A DNA stretch of 64,000 bases from Streptomyces sp. MP131-18. Lineage in GTDB: Bacteria; Actinomycetota; Actinomycetes; Streptomycetales; Streptomycetaceae. Both the position numbers and the translations under genes were made by a program. A model generated the notes under the pieces. It saw only the letters and a list, made by a program, of their open reading frames with translations, was not told the origin of the DNA and searched no databases. The stretch lies in NCBI RefSeq assembly GCF_001984575.1, contig NZ_LZNS01000001.1, positions 1,166,717 through 1,230,716 on the forward strand, in the 5' to 3' direction. Shown here piece after piece: positions 7,707 to 15,680 of this stretch. The first letter of the stretch is position 1. Each line of letters opens with the position of its first letter.

Positions 7707-8759
7707 TCAGGGCCCTTCCGGTGGACAGGGCGCGTCCAGCAGCCGCGAGCCGCCGACCGGGAGGTCCCACAGGTCGGCCGCCGGGCGGCCGGCGGCCTGC
7801 CAGGCGGCGCGCACCCGGGCCAGCGGCTCGGTCGGCGGCTCGGCGGAGAGCAGGAACGTCGCCCAGTGCATCGGCGCCATCCGCGCCGCCCCCAGGTCCC
7901 CGCAGGCGCGCACCGCCTCCTCCGGGTCGGTGTGCACGGGGCGCTGGAGCCACGGCGGGTCGTAGGCGCCGATGGGCAGCAGCGCCAGGTCGATGCCGGG
8001 ACAGCGGGCGCCGATCTCGGTGAACCAGTGCCCGTAGCCGGTGTCCCCCGCGAAGTACAGCCGCCGCCCGGCGGCGTCGGTCAGCACCCAACCGCCCCAC
8101 AGCGAACGGCAGGTGTCGGTCAGCGTGCGCTTGGACCAGTGGTGTGCGGGCACGAAGTCGAAGCGCACGGGACCGCCGGGGGCGGGCAGTTCGGCCGCCT
8201 CCCACCAGTCGAGTTCGGTGACGCGGCGGAACCCGCGGCGCCGGCACCAGGCGCCGAGCCCGGCGGGCACGAACAGCGGGGTGCGGCGCGGCAGGCGTTT
8301 CAGGGTGGGCGCGTCGAGGTGGTCGTAGTGGTTGTGCGAGATGACGACGGCGTCGACGGGCGGCAGGTCCTCCCAGGCGACGCCGACCGGGGTGATGCGG
8401 GCGGGGGTGGCCAGAATCCGGCGCGACCACACCGGGTCGGTGAGCACGGTCAGGCCGCCGACGCCGACGACCCAGCTCGCGTGGCCCGCCCAGGTCAGGG
8501 ACAGCTCCCCCGGGCCGGGCCGCGGCAGCGGCGCCGGGGCGAACGGGAGGCCCGCAGTGTCGGCCGGCGCGGCGGCGCCCGGCCGCAGCGACCCGCTGCG
8601 CGAAGCGCGGATCAGCGTGACCAGGCCGGGCAGCGGCGTGGTGAGGCGGTCGGCGAAGCTCCGGGGCCACGACCTGCGTTCGAACAGCGGACGCGGCGCG
8701 GCGGGCGGCGCGGTCGCGGGGCGCCCGGCGCCGTCCGTGCGTTCCCTCCGCTCCGTCAT
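7707..8759 (-). CDS. NAPE-PLD-like metallo-beta-lactamase-fold hydrolase
   Basis: 350 residues from an ATG preceded by GGAAGGGAG. An Arg/Pro-rich leader of about 90 residues precedes the hydrolase domain. LTWAGHASWVVGVGGLTVLTDP (in pieces) begins the beta-lactamase fold, followed by ISHNHYDHLD (HxHxDH zinc motif, near residue 155), YFAGDTGYGHWF and a late MAPMHWATF histidine. This pattern matches the NAPE-hydrolysing phospholipase D-like/UlaG group, which act on phosphodiesters. It ends convergently with the DsbA-like gene, 19 bases apart. The substrate is uncertain. Confidence 0.83.
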   Translation of the reverse strand: MTERRERTDGAGRPATAPPAAPRPLFERRSWPRSFADRLTTPLPGLVTLIRASRSGSLRPGAAAPADTAGLPFAPAPLPRPGPGELSLTWAGHASWVVGVGGLTVLTDPVWSRRILATPARITPVGVAWEDLPPVDAVVISHNHYDHLDAPTLKRLPRRTPLFVPAGLGAWCRRRGFRRVTELDWWEAAELPAPGGPVRFDFVPAHHWSKRTLTDTCRSLWGGWVLTDAAGRRLYFAGDTGYGHWFTEIGARCPGIDLALLPIGAYDPPWLQRPVHTDPEEAVRACGDLGAARMAPMHWATFLLSAEPPTEPLARVRAAWQAAGRPAADLWDLPVGGSRLLDAPCPPEGP

Positions 8760-8955
8760 CGCGGCTCCCTTCCACCGCCCCCGGCGCTCACCCCCGGGCT
8801 CCCCTCGCTTCCCTCGCTTCCCTCGCTCTCCCAGCCGAGCACGCGCCGCGCGGTCGCACCTCCGTGCGGTACGCACGATTGGGCCGATGCGGTGACACGC
8901 CCGCATACCGGAACGGTGTTGCCCGGAATACGAGACACAGGGCAGGGTGTGCGGC

Positions 8956-9759
8956 ATGCCGGAGTCCGTGTACGTCCATGGTCACCACGAGTCGGTGCTG
9001 CGTTCCCACCGCTGGCGCACCGCGGAGAACTCCGCGGCCCACCTGCTGCCGCGGCTGCGCCCCGGCCTCTCCCTCCTCGACATCGGCTGCGGCCCCGGAA
9101 CGCTGACGGCCGACCTGGCCGAGCGGGTCGCGCCCGGCCACGTCACCGCCGTCGACCACGAGCCGTCGATCCTGCCCGCGGCGCGGGCGGAGGCGGCGGG
9201 CCGCGGGCTGACGGGGATCACCTTCGCGACGGCGGACGCACACGCCCTGGACTTCGAGGACGACTCCTTCGACGTGGTGCACGCCCACCAGGTGCTCCAG
9301 CACCTGACCGATCCGGTGGGCGCGCTGCGGGAGATGCGCCGCGTGTGCCGCCCCGACGGGGTGGTGGCGGTGCGGGACGCCGACTACGCGGCGATGACCT
9401 GGTATCCGCAGGTACCGGGCCTCGCGGAGTGGCTGGCACTGTACCGGCGGCTCGCCCTGTCCGGGGGCGGGGAGCCGGACGCCGGCCGGCGCCTCGCATC
9501 CTGGGCCGGCCGGGCGGGCTTCTCCGAGGTCACCGCGACGGCCTCGGTGTGGTGTTTCGCCACCCCTTCGGACCGCACCTGGTGGTCGGACAGCTGGGCC
9601 GAGCGCACCACTTCCTCCACCTACGCACGGCAGGCACTGGCCGCCGGGCACGCCACCCCGGCCGACCTCGACCGGCTGGCAGCGGCATGGCGCGCGTGGG
9701 GGGAACGCCCCGACGCCTGGTTCGCCGTACTGCACGGCGAGGCACTGTGCCGCGGCTAG
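8956..9759 (+). CDS. UbiE/Coq5-like SAM methyltransferase
   Basis: 267 residues. Motif I LLDIGCGPGTL is near residue 40, the acidic VDHEPS residue follows, and motif II/III FDVVHAHQVLQHLTDPVGALREM lies near 95-120 (quoted in part). The family methylates small molecules. I prefer the ATG at 8956 to the GTG nine bases earlier because the AGGG ribosome site then has proper spacing. It is divergent from the NAPE-PLD-like gene and convergent with the DUF1772 gene. No substrate is indicated. Confidence 0.83.
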   Translation: MPESVYVHGHHESVLRSHRWRTAENSAAHLLPRLRPGLSLLDIGCGPGTLTADLAERVAPGHVTAVDHEPSILPAARAEAAGRGLTGITFATADAHALDFEDDSFDVVHAHQVLQHLTDPVGALREMRRVCRPDGVVAVRDADYAAMTWYPQVPGLAEWLALYRRLALSGGGEPDAGRRLASWAGRAGFSEVTATASVWCFATPSDRTWWSDSWAERTTSSTYARQALAAGHATPADLDRLAAAWRAWGERPDAWFAVLHGEALCRG

Positions 9760-9796
9760 GCACCGACATCGCCGCTCGCCGGATGCCGAATGTCTC

Positions 9797-10300
9797 TCAC
9801 GACGTGGCGCTGCCCCACAGGTACATGCCGAGCGCCGCCAGCAGCAGCGCCGCGCCGGCGAAGGCGGCGCGCAGCGTGTTCCAACGGGTCCACCGCGGCG
9901 CGTAGTCGGCCCAGGCACGGGCGGCGCGGTGCGTGTCCTCGGGCGAACCGACCGCGGCCAGGGCGTCGTTCATCGGCACGTTGACGGCCGCGGTGGGCAG
10001 GAACGCGCCGAGCACGTACACGACCGCGGCGGCGAGGAAGGCGAGACCGGCGGCGCGGTGGTCGAGCAGGAGCAGCAGCGCCCCGGTGAGCGCGGCGGCG
10101 ATCGGCGCGCCCACGAACGCGCCCAGGAACGCGGGGTTGAGGATCTTGGCGTTGATGCTCTGCATCGCGCGGACCGCCTCCCCGGGGCCGACCGCGTTCA
10201 GACCGGGCATGACCGACACCGAGAAGGCGAAGAACACACCGGTGACGGCGGCCGCCGCGACGAGGGTCACGGCCGCGGCGAAAACTGCAAGGATCGTCAT
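9797..10300 (-). CDS. DUF1772 / anthrone-oxygenase-like membrane protein
   Basis: 167 residues with four predicted membrane helices (about 5-28, 55-78, 82-103, 145-163). The family signatures are FFAFSVSVMPGL near 24-35, INAKILNPAFLG near 50-60 and VNVPMNDAL near 107. DUF1772 members include anthrone oxygenase-like proteins of polyketide pathways, but most chromosomal copies have no known job. It is convergent with the methyltransferase and stands alone here. Confidence 0.83.
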   Translation of the reverse strand: MTILAVFAAAVTLVAAAAVTGVFFAFSVSVMPGLNAVGPGEAVRAMQSINAKILNPAFLGAFVGAPIAAALTGALLLLLDHRAAGLAFLAAAVVYVLGAFLPTAAVNVPMNDALAAVGSPEDTHRAARAWADYAPRWTRWNTLRAAFAGAALLLAALGMYLWGSATS

Positions 10301-10362
10301 GCACCCCAGTCAAGCCGCGGCCGCGCCGCGCGGCCAATCGCCGCGCTCCGGGCGGCAGGCGC

Positions 10363-11352
10363 CTACGGGACGACGACGATCTTCCGGCCGAGCCCGGCCG
10401 CGAAGCGGTCGAGGGCCTGCGGGTAGTCGTCCAGCGGCAGCCGGTCGCTGATGAACACCTGCGGGTCGAGTACGCCCCCGGCGAACAGGTCGGCGGCGCG
10501 CTCGTAGCTGTGCAGCACGGCCATGGAGCCCGTGATGGTGATTTCCTGGTTGTAGATCTTGTAGGGCTCGATGGTGGCGCGCGCCGCGTAGTCGGCCACG
10601 CCGAACTGGAGGAACGTGCCGGCCTTCGCGACCCGGCCCAGGCCGTCCTGGATGGCCGCCGCGTTCCCCGTCGCGTCGATGACGAACTCCCAGCCCTCGG
10701 GCCGGTCGAACTCCTCCGGGCTACCGGCCGCCCGCGAGCAGCCGAGCGACTGCGCGGTGGCCAGCCGCTCGGGGTTGATGTCGACGATGTCCACGCCGCT
10801 GGCCCCGGTGCGCTTGGCCAGCTCCAGCATCATCAGGCCCATGGTGCCCGAGCCGTAGATGAGGACGCGGGCGCCCAGCGTCGAACGGATCACGTCGTAG
10901 CCGCGGATCGCGCAGGACAGCGGCTCGATGAGCGCCGCGTCCTGCGGGTCGACGTGCTCGGGCAGCTTCACGCAGTTCGCCTCGGGCGCCACCGCGAACT
11001 CGGCCGCGCCGCCCGCGACCGACACCCCGATCGCAGCCCACCGATCGCACATGTTGGCGTGGCCGGAGCGGCAGTAGCGGCATTCGTGGCAGTACAGGGA
11101 GGGGTCCACGGCCACGCGGTCGCCCGCGGCCAGCGTGGTGACGTCCCGCCCGGTGGCGACCACCTCGCCGGCGAACTCGTGTCCCGGTACCACCGGTAGC
11201 TGGGGGGCGAATTCCCCCTCTCTTATGTGCAGATCGGTCCCGCACAGACCGCAGGCCGCCACCTTGACGACTACCTCGCGCGGCCCGGGGGACGGGTCGG
11301 GAACGGTCGTGACGGTGACCGATCCGACGGATTCGATAAGGGCGGCTTTCAC
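10363..11352 (-). CDS. Zinc-dependent alcohol (polyol) dehydrogenase
   Basis: 329 residues, medium-chain dehydrogenase family. The catalytic-zinc cysteine lies in CGLCGTDLH (about 34-42), followed by GHEFAGEV. The structural-zinc set CHECRYCRSGHANMC (about 91-105) is complete. The NAD-binding turn YGSGTMGLM is near 160, and DINPERL puts an acidic residue at the NAD ribose position. The GTG start overlaps the stop of the upstream permease (GTGA). As the last gene of a sugar-uptake operon under a DeoR regulator, it probably oxidises the imported polyol or sugar, like sorbitol/xylitol dehydrogenases. Confidence 0.87.
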   Translation of the reverse strand: MKAALIESVGSVTVTTVPDPSPGPREVVVKVAACGLCGTDLHIREGEFAPQLPVVPGHEFAGEVVATGRDVTTLAAGDRVAVDPSLYCHECRYCRSGHANMCDRWAAIGVSVAGGAAEFAVAPEANCVKLPEHVDPQDAALIEPLSCAIRGYDVIRSTLGARVLIYGSGTMGLMMLELAKRTGASGVDIVDINPERLATAQSLGCSRAAGSPEEFDRPEGWEFVIDATGNAAAIQDGLGRVAKAGTFLQFGVADYAARATIEPYKIYNQEITITGSMAVLHSYERAADLFAGGVLDPQVFISDRLPLDDYPQALDRFAAGLGRKIVVVP

Positions 11353-12251
11353 TTCACGGCTCCTAGCGACAGACCCTGGACCAGCTTGTCCTGGGCGGCG
11401 AACCCCGCGGCGAGCACCGGCAGGGAGATGGCGATCGAGGCGGCGGACAGCTGGGCGATGAACAGGCCCTGACTGGTGATGAAGCTGGTCAGGAACACCG
11501 GCGCGGTCTCGGCCCTGATCCCGGTCAGCACTCGCGCGAACAGAAGTTCGTTCCAGCTGAAGATGAAACAGATCAACGCGGTCGCGGCGATGCCGGGCAG
11601 CACAATGGGCGCCACGACGCGGCCCAGCACCACGGGCAGCCGCGCGCCGTCCAGTTGGGCGGCCTCGATGACGGAGGACGGCACCTCGGCGAGGAAGGAC
11701 TGGAGCATCCACACCGCGATCGGCAGGTTCATCGAGGTGTAGAGCAGAACGAGCAGCCACACGTGATCGAGGAAGCCGATGTTCCGCGCGAAGAGGTAGA
11801 CGGGCAGCAGTCCGGCCACGACCGGGAGCATCTTGGTGGACAGGAAGAAGAACAGCACGTCGCGCCAGCCCCGCACCGGCCGGATCGTCAGCGCGTAGGC
11901 GGCGGGCAGCGCGAGCAGCAGGACCAGCGCGGTGGAGGCCAGGGAGGCGGTCGCCGAGTTGATCAGCGGCGGCCAGGGGCCCTCCCAGATGGACGTACCG
12001 AAGAAGTCGCGGTAGTTGTCGAGCGTGAGCGGCGCGGTGAACGCGGGCGGGTTGCTCGCCGCGTCGGGCTCCGAGTGCAGCGACGTCAGCACCATCCAGG
12101 CCACGGGCAGGAAGAACGCCAGCCCGGCGACCCACGCGGTCAGCGTCAGCGCGGCCCCCTTCCACCGCCCCGCGCCGGGCACGGCGGCCCGCGGCCCCGC
12201 GGTCCGCCGTGCGGTGCCGGTCTTGGCGCTCCTCAGGTCGGCGGTCGTCAT
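11349..12251 (-). CDS. Carbohydrate ABC transporter permease (MalG-type)
   Basis: 300 residues with six hydrophobic helices. The binding-protein-dependent permease EAA loop is near residue 200 (SSVIEAAQLDGARLPVVLGRVVAP, in pieces). A basic cytoplasmic N-terminus of about 30 residues precedes the first helix. It overlaps both neighbours by 4 bases (ATGA with the first permease, GTGA with the dehydrogenase). With the MalF-type partner it forms the membrane channel for the sugar bound by the lipoprotein encoded at 13213-14571. No ATPase gene lies nearby; in Streptomyces such systems commonly share the MsiK ATPase. Confidence 0.9.
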   Translation of the reverse strand: MTTADLRSAKTGTARRTAGPRAAVPGAGRWKGAALTLTAWVAGLAFFLPVAWMVLTSLHSEPDAASNPPAFTAPLTLDNYRDFFGTSIWEGPWPPLINSATASLASTALVLLLALPAAYALTIRPVRGWRDVLFFFLSTKMLPVVAGLLPVYLFARNIGFLDHVWLLVLLYTSMNLPIAVWMLQSFLAEVPSSVIEAAQLDGARLPVVLGRVVAPIVLPGIAATALICFIFSWNELLFARVLTGIRAETAPVFLTSFITSQGLFIAQLSAASIAISLPVLAAGFAAQDKLVQGLSLGAVK

Positions 12252-13216
12252 GACCGGCTCCCCTCCTCCCGGAACAGCGAGGACACCACGCGCAGCGCGA
12301 AGGTGGCGATGAGCAGCGAGCCGATGACGACCAGCACGCCGGCCGCGGAGGCCACCCCGTAGTCCTGTGCCTGGTAGAACTCCTGGTAGACGACATAGGG
12401 CAGGTTGGCGGTGTCGAGACCGCCCGCGGTGATGGTGTACACCGCGTCGAAGTGCTGGACGATGTAGATGGAGCCCAGCAGTCCGCCGAGTTCGAGATAG
12501 CGGCGCAGGTGCGGCAGCGTGAGGTGGGTGAAGATCTGCCAGTTGCCCGCCCCGTCGAGGCGGGCCGCCTCCATCAGTTCGGACGAACGGCTCTGGAGGC
12601 CCGCCAGGATGATCAGCATCATGAACGGCGTCCACTGCCAGATCAGCGCCATCTCGACGGCGACCAGCGGCATGTCGGATATCCAGTCCGGCTGTGGAGC
12701 GGTGAAGCCGAACAGGTCGCCGAAACGCGCCAGCAGTCCGTTGAACAGGCCGTACTCCGGGTTGAACAGGACGTGCTTCCACAGCAGCGCGGCGGCGACC
12801 GGCACCAGCAGGAACGGGGTGATGGTCATGGTGCGGACCAGGCCGCGCCCGCGGAAACGCCGGTCGAGGAGCAGCGCGAGTCCGAGCCCGAGCACCAGGC
12901 TGACCAGGACCACGGTGGCGGTCAGCACGGCGGTGGTGAGGACGGCCTGGCGCAGGTCGGCGTCGCGCAGCACGGCCTCGTAGTTGCCGAAGCCGGTGAA
13001 GGCGCGGTCGTCCGGGTAGAGGGCGTTCCAGTCCCACAGCGAGATCACCAGGGTGGCGGCGAACGGCAGCTGCGTGACGACGACGAGGAAGATCAGTGCG
13101 GGCAGCAGCGGGGCCCTGGTCGCCCAGGCCTTGGCCCGCCCCGGATTCTTCGGTGGCACGGCGGCGGCCCTGGGCGCGGCGGGTGGCGCGGGTGGGCGGG
13201 GGGTCGTGGTGTTCAT
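12248..13216 (-). CDS. Carbohydrate ABC transporter permease (MalF-type)
   Basis: 322 residues. After a Pro/Ala-rich cytoplasmic leader (about 1-35), six membrane helices follow. The EAA motif SSELMEAARLDGAGNWQIF is near residue 225, where the ATPase would dock. Start and stop both overlap adjacent genes by 4 bases, which keeps the order binding protein, MalF-type, MalG-type, dehydrogenase in one tightly coupled operon. The sequence resembles mannitol/sorbitol and related polyol permeases, but this is judged from context more than from specific residues. Confidence 0.9.
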   Translation of the reverse strand: MNTTTPRPPAPPAAPRAAAVPPKNPGRAKAWATRAPLLPALIFLVVVTQLPFAATLVISLWDWNALYPDDRAFTGFGNYEAVLRDADLRQAVLTTAVLTATVVLVSLVLGLGLALLLDRRFRGRGLVRTMTITPFLLVPVAAALLWKHVLFNPEYGLFNGLLARFGDLFGFTAPQPDWISDMPLVAVEMALIWQWTPFMMLIILAGLQSRSSELMEAARLDGAGNWQIFTHLTLPHLRRYLELGGLLGSIYIVQHFDAVYTITAGGLDTANLPYVVYQEFYQAQDYGVASAAGVLVVIGSLLIATFALRVVSSLFREEGSRS

Positions 13217-14571
13217 CGGTTCCTGTGCTCCTCCGCGATCTCCTCGGCCATGTCCTGGGAGGCTTCCAGGGCGTCCTGGACGCTCTGCCGCCCGGCGATG
13301 GCCGCGCTGATCTCCTGGGACACGCGGGTGCCGAGATCGGCGAACTCGGGGATGGTGACGAACTGCACGCCCGGCGCGGGCCGTTCCTGCACGCCCGGGT
13401 CGAGCGGGTCGGCCTCGCTGATGGCGTCCCGCGTCACCTCCCAGAAGGCACCGGCCGCTTGCTGGTATTCGGGGTAGTCGTAGGTGGAGGCCCGCTTGCC
13501 GGCCGGGACGTTCTCCCAGCCCAGGGTCTCGCCGACCAGCTGCTCGTACTCGGTGCCCGACGCCCAGGAGATGAACTCCCAGGCGGCGTCCGGGCTGGCG
13601 GAGGCGCCCTGCACGCCCCACGCCCAGGTGTAGAGCCAGCCGGAGCTGTCGGTCTCCTCGACGGGCGCCGGCACGTAGCCGATGCTGCCGCGGACCGGCG
13701 AGTCGGCCGCCTCCAGGGAGCCCGCGCCCGCGGTGGCGTCGTACCACATGGCGGTGTTGCCCTGGACCATGTTGTTGAGGCACTCGGCGTAGCCGGACTG
13801 GGCGGCGCCCGCCTCGCCGTGCTCGCGCACGAGGTTCACGTAGAACTCGGTGGCCTCGACGAACTCCGGCTCGGTGAGGGCGGCTTCCCAGTCGGCGGTG
13901 AACCAGGTGCCGCCGAAGGTGTTGACGACCGTGGTCAGCGGGGCGATCACCTCGCCCCAACCGGGCAGGCCCCGCAGGCAGATGCCCTTCATGTCCTCCT
14001 CGGCCCCGTCGACCTCCGCGGCCAGCGCGGCGACTTCCTCCCACGTGGGACGGTCCGGCATGGTCAGCCCGTGCTCCTCGAAGACGTCCGTGCGGTACAT
14101 CAGGAACGAGGACTCGCCGTAGAACGGCTGCGCGTAGACGTGCCCGTCCTCGCCGGTCAGGGAGCGCTGGATGGGCGGCAGGATGTCGGCCGCGTCGTAG
14201 TCCGGATCGGAGGAGAGGTATTCGTCCAGCGGCTGGAGCCAGCCGTTGGCGGAGTAGATCGGCGTCTCGTAATTGCTGATGGTGGCCACGTCGTACTGGC
14301 CCGACTGGTTGGCGAAGTCCTGGCCGATCTTGTCCCTGACCTCGTTCTCCGGAAGCACCGTGAAGTTGACCTCGATGCCGGTCTCCTCCGTGAAGTGCTC
14401 CGCGGTCAGCTCCTGGAGCTGGGTCATCTGCGGGTTGTTGACCATGAGGACGTTGATGCTGTCGTCGCCTGAGGAGCCGTGGCCTCCGGCTCCGGCACAG
14501 GCGGCGAGCAGGGTGCCGGCCGCCGCGCTGGCGACGAGGGCACGCATGGTGCGTCGGCTCTGGCTGCGCAT
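13213..14571 (-). CDS. Sugar/polyol ABC transporter solute-binding lipoprotein
   Basis: 452 residues with a lipoprotein signal: basic start, hydrophobic stretch and lipobox LLAAC, with the modified cysteine at about residue 25. The mature part is a type-1 extracellular solute-binding fold (SBP_bac_1), including INVLMVNNPQM and the late segment AWEFISWASGTEYEQL typical of sugar-binding proteins. It captures the substrate outside the membrane and hands it to the two downstream permeases, which overlap it by 4 bases. The DeoR gene precedes it by 79 bp. Similarity in style to sorbitol/mannitol binding proteins, plus the dehydrogenase, suggests a polyol; not proven. Confidence 0.9.
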   Translation of the reverse strand: MRSQSRRTMRALVASAAAGTLLAACAGAGGHGSSGDDSINVLMVNNPQMTQLQELTAEHFTEETGIEVNFTVLPENEVRDKIGQDFANQSGQYDVATISNYETPIYSANGWLQPLDEYLSSDPDYDAADILPPIQRSLTGEDGHVYAQPFYGESSFLMYRTDVFEEHGLTMPDRPTWEEVAALAAEVDGAEEDMKGICLRGLPGWGEVIAPLTTVVNTFGGTWFTADWEAALTEPEFVEATEFYVNLVREHGEAGAAQSGYAECLNNMVQGNTAMWYDATAGAGSLEAADSPVRGSIGYVPAPVEETDSSGWLYTWAWGVQGASASPDAAWEFISWASGTEYEQLVGETLGWENVPAGKRASTYDYPEYQQAAGAFWEVTRDAISEADPLDPGVQERPAPGVQFVTIPEFADLGTRVSQEISAAIAGRQSVQDALEASQDMAEEIAEEHRNR

Positions 14572-14650
14572 GGTCGAGGCTCCTGGTTTCCGGGCGTGCG
14601 AGGCCGCACTGCCCGTGCGGGGGTGTCGGGGAACGGGGGGCGGGGGCCGG

Positions 14651-15412
14651 TCAGACGCGGATGACCTGCGGCCCCTGGAGGGAGTAGCGGTGTGCCTCCG
14701 CGGTGCTGAGACTGGTGCTGGCGACGATCACGTCGAGGTCGGGAACGTCCGCGAAGCGGCAGAAGCTCGACGCGCCGAACTTGGTGTGGATGCCGGTGAA
14801 CACCCGGCGCCTGGACGCCTGCACCGCCTGACGCTTCACCTCGGCGACGGCCGGGTCGGGGGTGGTCAGGCCGTGCTCGCGCGAGATGCCGTTGGCGCCG
14901 ATGAAGGCCAGGTCGATCACGAAGCCGGAGAGCATCTTCGCCGTCCAGTGATCCACCGTCGCCATCGTCGCGCCGCGGACCCGGCCGCCGAGCAGCAGCA
15001 CCGTCCAGTTGTCGGTCGGCGCCAGCGTCGTGGCCACGGTCAGCGAGGCGGTCACCACGGTCAGGGGGCGGTCCCTGGGCAGCGATTCGGCGATGAGCTG
15101 CGGGGTGAAGCCCTCGTCGATGAAGATGGTCTCGGCCTCGCCGACCAGTTCGGCGGCGGCGGCCGCGATGCGCCGCTTCTCCGGAACGTTCCGGGTGGCG
15201 CGCAGTTCGAGGGTCGTCTCGAAGCCGGCGCTCTCCACGGGGTAGGCCCCGCCGTGGGTCCGCCGCAGTAAACCGTGTGCTTCCAGTACGCGCAGATCGC
15301 GGCGCACGGTCTCCTTGGCGACACCCAGGTCGCGGGCGAGCCGGGTGACCTCGACGGCGCCCGAGCGCCGGGCTGCTCCGACGATGGCGCGCTGGCGCTC
15401 CTCCGCCGTCAT
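14651..15412 (-). CDS. DeoR-family sugar-sensing transcriptional repressor
   Basis: 253 residues. The N-terminal DeoR HTH (about 15-55) contains the classic VAKETVRRDLRVLEAHGLL helix and RTHGGA wing. The C-terminal DeoRC domain (about 75-230) carries the sugar-phosphate-binding isomerase-like fold, with IFIDEGFTPQL and FIGANGISREHGLTT. I chose the ATG at 15412 because AGGAGG lies six bases ahead; the in-frame GTG at 15427 would place the ribosome site inside the gene. It heads the uptake operon and likely represses it through the inverted repeats upstream, responding to a phosphorylated sugar or polyol. Confidence 0.9.
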   Translation of the reverse strand: MTAEERQRAIVGAARRSGAVEVTRLARDLGVAKETVRRDLRVLEAHGLLRRTHGGAYPVESAGFETTLELRATRNVPEKRRIAAAAAELVGEAETIFIDEGFTPQLIAESLPRDRPLTVVTASLTVATTLAPTDNWTVLLLGGRVRGATMATVDHWTAKMLSGFVIDLAFIGANGISREHGLTTPDPAVAEVKRQAVQASRRRVFTGIHTKFGASSFCRFADVPDLDVIVASTSLSTAEAHRYSLQGPQVIRV

Positions 15413-15585
15413 GGCGTGCCTCCTCACAACGGTTCCGGTTCTCTGCTCTTTCTGCCCGGTTGGGCCCGTGGGCAGAGTTCTATCGCGCCAAACCCTCGCT
15501 GCACAGGGATACTCCGGGAACGATCACGCCCGGTTATGACCGTTCGACAGGTCGCCGACCGGGCAGATGACCGTTGGAGCGGTCC

Positions 15586-15621
15586 GAACGGGCAAGATCG
15601 GTGCCCGTTCGCTGCCCGTTT
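15586..15621. promoter_or_regulatory. Putative operator cluster upstream of the DeoR/uptake operon
   Basis: A perfect 9-bp inverted repeat, GAACGGGCA (15586-15594) and TGCCCGTTC (15602-15610), is separated by 7 bases; a third half-site CTGCCCGTTT follows at 15612-15621. The surrounding 268-bp gap has further GACCGTT-like copies. Position upstream of the DeoR gene suggests autoregulation of the operon. Confidence 0.55.
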
Positions 15622-15680
15622 ACCGGTCGCGTGTCCGAGCGGTCGGCCGCGGACACGCAGCGGCCCGCAGCGGGCACCGG

